Below the pieces are notes generated by a model that did not search any database, was not told where the DNA came from, and saw only the letters and a program-made list of their open reading frames with translations. Below are positions 56,558-64,000 of a stretch of DNA of 64,000 bases, piece after piece; the stretch's first letter is position 1; every line of letters starts with the position of its first letter. Made by a program: the position numbers and the translations under genes. Source of the DNA: Tubiluchus corallicola (lineage: Eukaryota > Priapulida > Priapulimorpha > Priapulimorphida > Tubiluchidae); the NCBI GenBank assembly GCA_030141605.1, contig JAQGDQ010000187.1, positions 327,501 to 391,500 on the forward strand. Reading direction: 5' to 3'.

Positions 56558-58289
56558 GTACTGGCAAATGTTGATACGATTCACGCCAATTTCTCAACGG
56601 GAATGGTGTCATTATAATCATTTCTTATTTTTACTTCGTTAATTTTTGATATCTGACAATAGTTTTTGAAAAGAACTTTAAAAAACACATTCAAATGATT
56701 AAAATATTAAAAAACGGTTTACAACTCTTTACTTTTATGGGTTACTGTCATGTGCAATGAGCTGTTTTTTATTTTATGACGACAACACACTTTATTTTTT
56801 CCTAACACTCCGTATATATGTTATATTGAGTACAAATACAGAAAAGCACTGCCATTTAATAAAGCAATACTATTATAATATTAAGAGTTTGTCTAAACTT
56901 TCAAGCTTAAGGTTGAAGCATTAAGTTCATGTTACACTGGGGACATCCTACTATCCGCCCATCATCTGCTAATATGTAATAGCAATGTATTCCCCTTTTG
57001 ATATGTTTATTGCTAGGGCTGATAGCCCGCAGGATATAAATCATGCAAACATTTCTGGAGCACTTCCGTTCTTAAAGTACGCATGTATATATATATAATC
57101 CTCAAATATATATACATATAAATATATATATAGTTGCAAAACCTAGAGTCTGCGTAAAGTCCAGTCTGAGTAGACCGACCGCTTGTGTACGTGCTTTGCA
57201 AATATGTAATGATGATGTAGTTCACATTTTTTGCATTGCGTCAACATTTAAGTCCACACTACACTCACGCAAGAAGAAGTGCGCTATTATATCTGTACGC
57301 GTTCCAACCGTCATAGGCGAGTAATATCACTTTGGGTCTGAATAGTCATAATAAGGCTACACCCCTGTGGAACGATCAAGTTTGATTAAGGATTTGTCTG
57401 AATGACGGACAAGGTCTCAGCACTAGATTCTTGAAACAGGTTTGTGACAGATTTTCAACAGGAATGATTTCGATTAGAAGGATTATGTGACTACAAAGCA
57501 TCTAGTTAAATTTTAGCTAAACCAGCCTGACAAGAACTACACACAGAACAATATCAGTAACTATATCTACAGCACGGATAGATATTTGTTTTGACGGGTG
57601 AGTTGATAGTTTACCTACTTATAGTTATAACTAGTAGACAATTTGCATTTTATATATGTGTACATGCAGGTTGTAAAATTAACTGCAACTAGAGAAAAGT
57701 AAAATGATTTGTGTCACATATATACATTATATGCAACACGCGCAAGTTATTGTAAGAATTGAAAAATTTGCACAAACTATTACACTAAGTGAATAAAGAC
57801 ATTTAAGAAATAACGTTGAAGTAGAACTAGATTTATATTAAACGAATTAAAATTCTGCAAACGATCGGTTTGATTTTACTTTCCCTTTAATGAAATACTC
57901 GAGCAATACACTGGCTGGCATTCAAAATTTACATCGCTAGGCCGCAAAACAGACTAAAATCGACCTGCAAGACATTTTATATTTAAATTTTCTCACTATA
58001 AACTTTTACTGGGGTAATACTTTTACTACAGATATGGCTATACGATATTGACCTAAACTACACACCTGCTTTGAAAATGACACTAATTTTTTTAAGGTCG
58101 TAAGGTGTAAATAATTCTCTGGTGCTTATTTATTTTTTTAACTTGTAAGGAAAAATTTTGCAAACAAAATAATAGACTCGTAATTACTAAACATGTCCAT
58201 AGTTTTCTTCTATTTATCTTCTATTCTTAACTCGCAGAACGTTAATTTTCATTCCAAAATTTATCGTGTGCATGTTCTTTTGGGCGAAA
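56558..58289. other. intergenic, nothing recognised
   Basis: AT-rich DNA with a short (TA)-rich stretch around 57085-57132. No coding frame, RNA gene or mobile element could be supported. Confidence 0.5.
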
Positions 58290-58510
58290 GAACAGAACTG
58301 GTTGAACAAAACAGAGAAAAACGAAATGAAACTGGACCAAACGAAACGAAATGAAATGAAGCAGAATAGCATAGCGCAAAATAATAACAAAATGTGCAAA
58401 ATAGGACAGGACAGGCAAGGTAGGGCTGGGCCCAACGGAACAGGATAGGATAGCACAGCACAGCGCGAGAGAGGGCGCAAAAGGGTAGAACTGCAGAACA
58501 AGACGGAGTT
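58290..58510. repeat. purine-rich degenerate pentamer tract
   Basis: The plus strand is strongly purine-biased and built from drifting 5-mers: ACGAA/ATGAA (58320-58360), GGACAGGACAGG (58404-58412), GGATAGGATAG (58443-58452) and CAGCACAGC (58454-58462). The minus strand is open for 108 codons only as a result of this bias, giving Leu/Phe/Ser/Cys-rich nonsense. Confidence 0.8.
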
Positions 58511-59026
58511 TAACTGGAGTAACGGAACTAGATAAAGCAACTTTCACATGATGTTCATTTACATGATGCCGATAGCACTATAGACATCAACGGTGATTCA
58601 TTTTTGAGTGAAACCTGCATCATGCGCAGTTATAATGTCATAATAACCATTTTAATTGCTAATGCGGGAATCATAATGGTAGTGTAACATTTACTTATCT
58701 GTAAATACGTCGCAATCAGCGGGTAACAATCTACCAAATTAATCTACATTTCAGGTTGTTTAATTTTGCTAGCTATTTTTAATGTATTGCCTTGTGTCTA
58801 AAAAACGATTGTATATTTGAATAAAAAGTGTCTTCAATGCTTTTAATTCTAACGTTTACATTTTTGTAGCTAATAAATTAAATGCAATAATAATGTCCAT
58901 TTTGTGAACTTTCGCAATATGAACAATACATGCTCGATGTGCGATATTTGCTACTGCTGTAGGAGCTCGAGAATGTTTCAACGTTTATGCAGAACTTATG
59001 GTTCTGTTTTTTTCAGGTATGCAAAG

Positions 59027-59596
59027 ATGGCGTGCAGTAAACTTGCATTGATTTTAACTTTATTGTATCTAGTCAAAGCTGATATTTCTTTAACTATTCT
59101 TCACACGAATGACGTTCACGCAAGAATAGAACAAGCAGATGAATCTGGCGGCCAATGTAGTGAATCAGAGGCCAATGCTGGTGAATGCTGGGGCGGATAT
59201 GCTAGAATCATTACCAAGGTATGCAGATCATTCAGCGGCTTGTTTGTCAAAGTTGTCAAACTGTTTCAGATTGAAATTTAATATTATACCTTCAAAACTA
59301 TTTTTATGGCCGCGAGCGGCTGCGCTAACTACCTATAATTAATTTTGTGTTAGCTACAGCTTTTGTTGCCTGTGGTTTTGATTAAGCAAAATATTTTTTC
59401 AAAATTTTCATAAAAGTTGCTAATTCATGATCGAACGTGGAAACTGCCACATTGATTTCTTACATTAAGATGCTTGTTCACTAATTTAGCCAACTAACAA
59501 TGCGAAGATTTTTTTGTCAAAAGGAAAGCACCATAATTTGATTTTGGATGTGTGTACGTAAGCATCTGCTTGTTCTTCATGATGATGATGATGATG

Positions 59597-59637
<41 letters not shown>

Positions 59638-62600
59638 GATTTATTTTCTAAACTATGTACAAAATACATTCCCTCTATTTGTAGGGATATGTTTAAAATT
59701 TCTAAAAGCATTTACAAATCAAGCGTTTTAAACATATTCTCATATATATATATAATTTAGAATCTAACGCATAAGACATAATAAACGACAACGATCATAT
59801 ACAATAGATATAGTTACAGATTCTAATCCATTACAACATACATAATGAAAAATAACGAACATATTTTAATACATAGTAACATAGCATTACACACAGTGAA
59901 AAACAACGAGTACAATTATAATAAACGTAATTACCAATTCTAATGCAATTACACATAATCATAAATAAAAAAAAGCAGTATATAGAAAACACGACGTGAG
60001 TTGTAAAATTAACGTCCAACAAAATGTCAATCATTCTCAGTCAAGTTCTGCTGACTGTCCAATCAACGTGCATATTTTTCACACGCCCACGGAAGCGGTT
60101 CATAACCTCGTTTTTCGGGACATGAGCTGTAACTATCTATTGTCTGTATATGTTATATTCTTATGAAAAATGCTCAACTTTTCATTAGTTTGCAGGAGAG
60201 AAAACAGATTTCTTTTGGCTTGGTTTACTAATGTACATTCAAATAATAAATGATGTACAGCACGAGGGCTTAATAAGCAGTTACATGTACTATTAGGAGC
60301 ATGCGCTATTTTGTACAAAAATTGCTTAAAAGTTTCCTTCTTAAGTAATAAACTGAAAATTAACACTTCTACTTTTCTCTTGCCCAAAGGGACAGGGAAT
60401 TGCAATGGCGCATTAAAAACTTTTATCGGGTTAATACTGGTGTTTGTACATTGGTACTTGTAGCGACATCTATTTTTCCGCATATGGGACGCATAATTGT
60501 CATTGTCACTTTTCTTGTATTGAAACGTAGGTGGAGGTAAAGATGCTATATCCATGTTACGCCAGTTTATATCCTTACTGATTTTTAAAAATTCGCCTGT
60601 ATAGGCTAGCAATTGACATAAAAAGTGATTATGGTTAAGATGAGGATTTACATAACTATTTATCAAGTGTAATTTGACAATATCATCATTTGAGGCAGAT
60701 AGTACTTTCAGAATAAATTTTGTAGCTACACTTTTAAAGATTATGTGGAGAGGTCGCAGACCACAGATCATCTCTAATTTTTCACGAGACGGGTGAAAAT
60801 TACAGCCTGTTCCAATTTTCATAACATCAAACATTAGATCATCGAAGAAGCTATGTTTGCGCACCTTCCAAGCTGGAGCACGATACAAAATTATACGTAA
60901 TACAAGGGTTTTAAAGAGCAAATTTACAGTATGGAGACTAAAACCTTTTTAGAGGGTACATATTCGTTTGATTTGTAATCATCTGTGTCATGCTTTTTTC
61001 CTGACGTTATTGATTTGTAGCTCAAATGACAACTGCTTGTCTATAATAACACCTAGCACCTTACTGCTCTGCACGTAATTAATGATTTGATTCCCAATTT
61101 TCAAAATGACATTTTGGTTTTCCGTGCCAAAAGGTATAACCTCAGTTTTACGAGGTGAGCAGTTAATAACCTGTCTCCATTTTCTACATCAGATATGAAG
61201 CCTATTTCATCACTAAAAGACTCGTTTTCGGCGCCTGCATGAACGCGCAAAAAATCATACTACGTGTAAAGTTTACAAAATACAGAGGCGGCTGCTCAAA
61301 TTTTGTATACAGAATTTTTTTGTTTTTGAAACTGTCTTGTAAGACGGTACTAGGTAACTCGTTTATTATTAGACATCTAATTATATTACTCCTGCTCCTT
61401 TTTATGTACAGTCCTAAAGTGGCCCGTCGTCCGTGCAGCACTCTGTAGAACCAGTAACTATTGGGATATAGATGCGAAACGTCGCACTAACTTATTGCAC
61501 GCATGTTTTTCGAATTTGGTATAAATTGCTTTGAAGTTTTAAGGTTACTTTATTACAAGCGTTTGTCCTTTATATAGATCTTGAAAGAGATATACCGTGA
61601 TATACACCTTGAAATTGATGAAATGTTTATCTCTCAAAAACTTATACTTAACTTATTAAAAAAACTATACTTAGCTTTTTGCATTGATAAACAAAACAGA
61701 AACACCGATATCAATTGGATTACACAACTTCCAGATGGACACGAGGTAACATTGAGTGTGACAAATTTAGTACCTTAAAAATTTTAATGTTAAAGGCTAA
61801 AAGCTCGACATTTTGCATCTCCTCTCCTCGCTTTATCGATGATTACGGAACACATTCATTAAATTTTCATCATTTTTCACAAAGCGGACTAGTTTTTGTA
61901 TTTGTCTCTAAAAGGACAATATTCGTCTACTTCAGCACGCAGAAGCTACAAGACTGCATTGCTGAAAGGTTGTGTATCATTTATTTATTGTGTAAATATC
62001 TGTTATTTGTAGTTAAATATACTTGGGGCCTTAAATGTTTTATGTATTAATGGTAGTGCCCAACGTTAAATGATTTGTCAATTTTAGAACACCTCTTGTG
62101 CAAACAACAATCAAAGCAAAAATACAAAAACCGGCTTTCATCTGGTATTATACCGATAAAGATTAGTTCTAAGGAAATAGGAGGGATAATAGAGTTTACT
62201 GGCTTTACTACAAACTAACGCTGAGCGGCTGACTGACTGGTTGGCAGGCTCGCTGGCTGGCTGGTCGGCTGCCTTATTGGCTGACTGACGTCGTGCCATA
62301 AGCAAATGACAAGAAGAAATAAAGAGCAAACGAAAAATATATCAACGTAAAGTTTATTTTTAATGCCAAGAATAGTGACAAGTAATGAAAAATAAAGAAA
62401 AGCACGGTGTTTCAAGGCACCGCTTTGGAAAAATAAGAAAGGGAAAAGTGAAATGTAATTACTAATACTAATTTTCCGCGGAGTTCGACATTTTCATTAT
62501 AATAACATAAGTGTAGCAAAATAATATAATAATACTTGTCAAGTAAATTTTCTTATAGGTGAAAGAAATTAGAAACAGAGATGAAAATGTTATATTTCTG

Positions 62601-63007
62601 GACGCAGGAGATCAGTTTCAAGGCACACTGTGGTACTCTGTTCATAAATGGACTGTTGCAGCTCACTTTATGAATATGGCTGGGTATGATGTCATGGTAA
62701 ATAACATTAAGCATATAAATCTTTATATTGAGACAAATTTTCTTATCGATCTTCATCACCTCGTTTCTGAAATTTGTTTTTGTGAGGATAATGGTTGTAA
62801 AATGAAAGTTTAAACATCTACTTCAACAAAATAAATTTAAGCTTAACGTATTTTTTCACGTCAAGCAAACTTTGACCTTTTCTAGGCTCTGGGAAATCAT
62901 GAATTTGATGACGGAATTGCTGGAGTGGTCCCTTTCTTGGGAAACGTTAGTTTTCCAGTGATCAGCAGCAACATTGATGCCACAGAAGAGCCAGCAATGG
63001 AAGGAAG
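59027..63007 (+). CDS. NT5E: 5'-nucleotidase (CD73/NT5E-type ecto-nucleotidase), first three coding exons, partial
   Basis: Exons 59027-59218, 62559-62696 and 62886-63007 join in phase to 150 codons; the rest lies beyond the right edge. Residues 1-18 are a signal peptide (MACSKLALILTLLYLVKA). SLTILHTNDVHARIEQ is 5'-nucleotidase signature 1, with metal ligands D29 and H31. VIFLDAGDQFQGTLWYS carries ligand D82. YDVMALGNHEFDDG is signature 2, with N114 and catalytic H115. The enzyme hydrolyses extracellular AMP to adenosine; family members are often GPI-anchored, which cannot be checked here. The Met at 59027 is chosen because the signal peptide follows at once; an in-frame upstream Met (58904) would add 41 Cys-rich residues. 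A strong acceptor (tttttttcag) ends at 59016, so the upstream part is probably intron. Intron 1 (3.3 kb) holds an antisense LINE. No fourth exon is found before 64000. Confidence 0.92.
59581..59637. repeat. compound (GAT)6(TTA)n microsatellite in NT5E intron 1
   Basis: Six GAT units run directly into about 13 TTA units. Confidence 0.97.
59777..60130 (-). repeat. diverged two-unit repeat in the 3' region of the antisense LINE
   Basis: Blocks such as ATTCTAATCCATTACA (about 59820) and ATTCTAATGCAATTACA (about 59938) recur with a period near 120 bp, together with ATAATAAACG. It lies just downstream of the LINE coding remnant on the minus strand, so it is probably its 3' UTR. Confidence 0.5.
60133..61185 (-). 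mobile_element. LINE reverse transcriptase remnant, antisense in NT5E intron 1
   Basis: The minus strand from about 61165 downward reads, with a frame break, LKTEVIPFGTENQNVILKIG, then VLGVIIDKQLSFELQ (the LG-x-x-x-D block). An open stretch at 60921-60133 (262 codons) follows: KTLVLRIILYRAPAW, LEMICGLRPLHIIFKSVATK and a late C-x-C...H-H-L-L-F-E-C segment. This is the RT thumb and C-terminal region of a CR1/Jockey-like element. The 262-codon open frame suggests a younger insertion than the other two LINE tails in this window. The 5' part is missing. Confidence 0.75.
61186..62220. other. rest of NT5E intron 1, possible further LINE fragment
   Basis: The plus strand at 61581-61690 gives IHLEIDEMFISQKLILNLLK, resembling the N-K-L-x-L-N-x-x-K-T motif of LINE reverse transcriptases, but without further support. 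Nothing else was recognised. Confidence 0.3.
62221..62289. repeat. GGCT/GACT tetranucleotide-type repeat
   Basis: Degenerate array of GGCT, GACT and GGCA units in NT5E intron 1, 270 nt before exon 2. Confidence 0.85.
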
Positions 63008-64000
63008 GTACCTAAAATTTTTATTATGGACCAGGTTTAATAAGATTTGAATTGTCAACATTGCTTTCTGTTAGGTAATTTTATGTACCCTTAGTATTGT
63101 AGCTGCATTCAATATTTTAGGATCTTTTTCTTTGCTCTAATTCTAGAGAATGCGCTGTTAAATGTCGAAATAACCCCCCCCACACACACACACACACACC
63201 ACCAGTTAGATTTTCTGGCCATTCGTCCTCTCAGTCATACATGCAGCCTTTTCACCAAATAATCTTTTGCTGTGAATCTCTTCGTTCATTTTTTGTTGAC
63301 ATACCCTGAAATTACATCTCTTCTCTTACTATATTTAAAGCTACAAATGAGATCTCTCGATAAGTTAAAGCGTACACACATAAATTTACCTATTGACTGT
63401 TTTCTCATTTTTAGCCAAACTCCAATCACTTGTCCAATCGCATGTTACTGTGACGGAAAATTTTTTAGAACTTGTGGAGGCTACATCGCCCTGTGGCTAG
63501 GAATGAGTGCAAAAAGATTTGGACACTGCAAGGCTGGAATAATTATACAGAATCGGTCCAACAGTTATTGACTGGAAGGAAGTGATTTCTAGCGCTTTTC
63601 CAGGAAACATTCAGTCGCGATAAATCTGATATCTCTCTTTCTTCTCGACTAGACCCAAATGTTTTAATTTCTCGGCTGGAAATAGCTGAACTACTTGCCA
63701 ACATTTTACTGAGCTTGAACATCAAACGTGCCCTTATTTTTATTCCAAACCGATTCATCATTAAATATGGTGTAGGTTATAATATGGTTCTATATTTCAA
63801 TAATCGCAGAATAGTTGCAAATTATTTATGAAGGAAAATCTTCTTTTGATATGAAATCAATAGTGGTGTTTTTCAGAGTTTTGTAATAGTCTTTACTCTG
63901 TTTCTAGTTTTATTGCTGTTTTTATGAAAACAGTGTAGTAAGGTCCCTCCATTTATTGGTACACAAACATCTGACTGTTTGCTCAGAGATACCGCTGACC
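63008..64000 (+). other. NT5E intron 3 (5' part) with (CA)n tract and an orphan cysteine-rich open segment
   Basis: After exon 3 (donor AG|gtacct) no nucleotidase exon is seen to the window end. A C7(CA)n tract lies at 63174-63199. At 63410-63540, after a ctcatttttag acceptor-like site, a frame reads TPITCPIACYCDGKFFRTCG followed by GYIALWLGMSAKRFG. The GG-x-x-x-L-W-L-G-x-S pattern resembles the pore end of DEG/ENaC channels, but there is no support beyond these few residues. Confidence 0.35.

Noticed and set aside
58214-58547. minus-strand open frames of about 100 codons, hydrophobic
   Set aside because: They follow from the purine-rich pentamer tract; several frames are open at once, as expected of a low-complexity repeat.
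58904-59026. upstream in-frame Met giving NT5E a 41-residue N-terminal extension
   Set aside because: It would bury the signal peptide, is Cys-rich without similarity, and is separated from the Met at 59027 by a strong acceptor-like tttttttcag.

Overview
The window is AT-rich DNA from an intron-rich invertebrate animal. Canonical GT-AG introns of mostly 0.3-1.5 kb, decayed LINEs and pogo/Tigger-type DNA transposons are all visible. The proteins resemble vertebrate homologues closely. A tunicate is one candidate, because all three genes have a possible splice acceptor 10-12 nt before the start codon, as in spliced-leader genomes. The sequence alone does not fix the phylum.

Layout. (1) 1-2893, minus strand: most of an EF-hand plus WD40-repeat protein of the WDR49/WDY/EFCAB8 type. 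It lies in one uninterrupted exon of about 2.8 kb and runs off the left edge. (2) 2894-5105: a 2.2-kb intergenic region between divergent genes, holding a (CA)n tract and the 3' end of a dead LINE. (3) 5106-51854, plus strand: a complete DOCK9/10/11-type (Zizimin, DOCK-D) Rho GTPase exchange factor. I resolved 48 common coding exons (2,090 codons), followed by three alternative last exons. Domain order is a conserved N-terminus, PH, DHR-1 (C2-like), a long helical middle and DHR-2. (4) 51855 to about 53500: probable 3' UTR. (5) 53.5-59.0 kb: intergenic, with a decayed LINE tail ending in (ATT)n, a tRNA-like sequence and a purine-rich pentamer tract. (6) 59027 to the right edge, plus strand: the first three coding exons of a secreted or GPI-anchored 5'-nucleotidase (CD73/NT5E type), with an antisense LINE in intron 1.

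The introns of the DOCK gene carry most of the mobile DNA. There are three copies of one Tigger-like family, one of them complete with TA target duplications. A 2.74-kb element is flanked by TTAA and has long, decayed inverted arms. Two oppositely oriented copies of a small inverted-repeat element contain telomere-like CCCTAA repeats. There is also a perfect 21-bp hairpin.

The three genes have no obvious shared pathway. The most interesting biology is at the end of the DOCK gene. Three last exons compete for the same phase-0 donor. They give a 13-residue tail, a 242-residue proline-rich tail ending in a class I PDZ motif (TRL), or the conserved 31-residue tail ending in another class I PDZ motif (STV). 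The last matches the vertebrate DOCK9-11 C-terminus.
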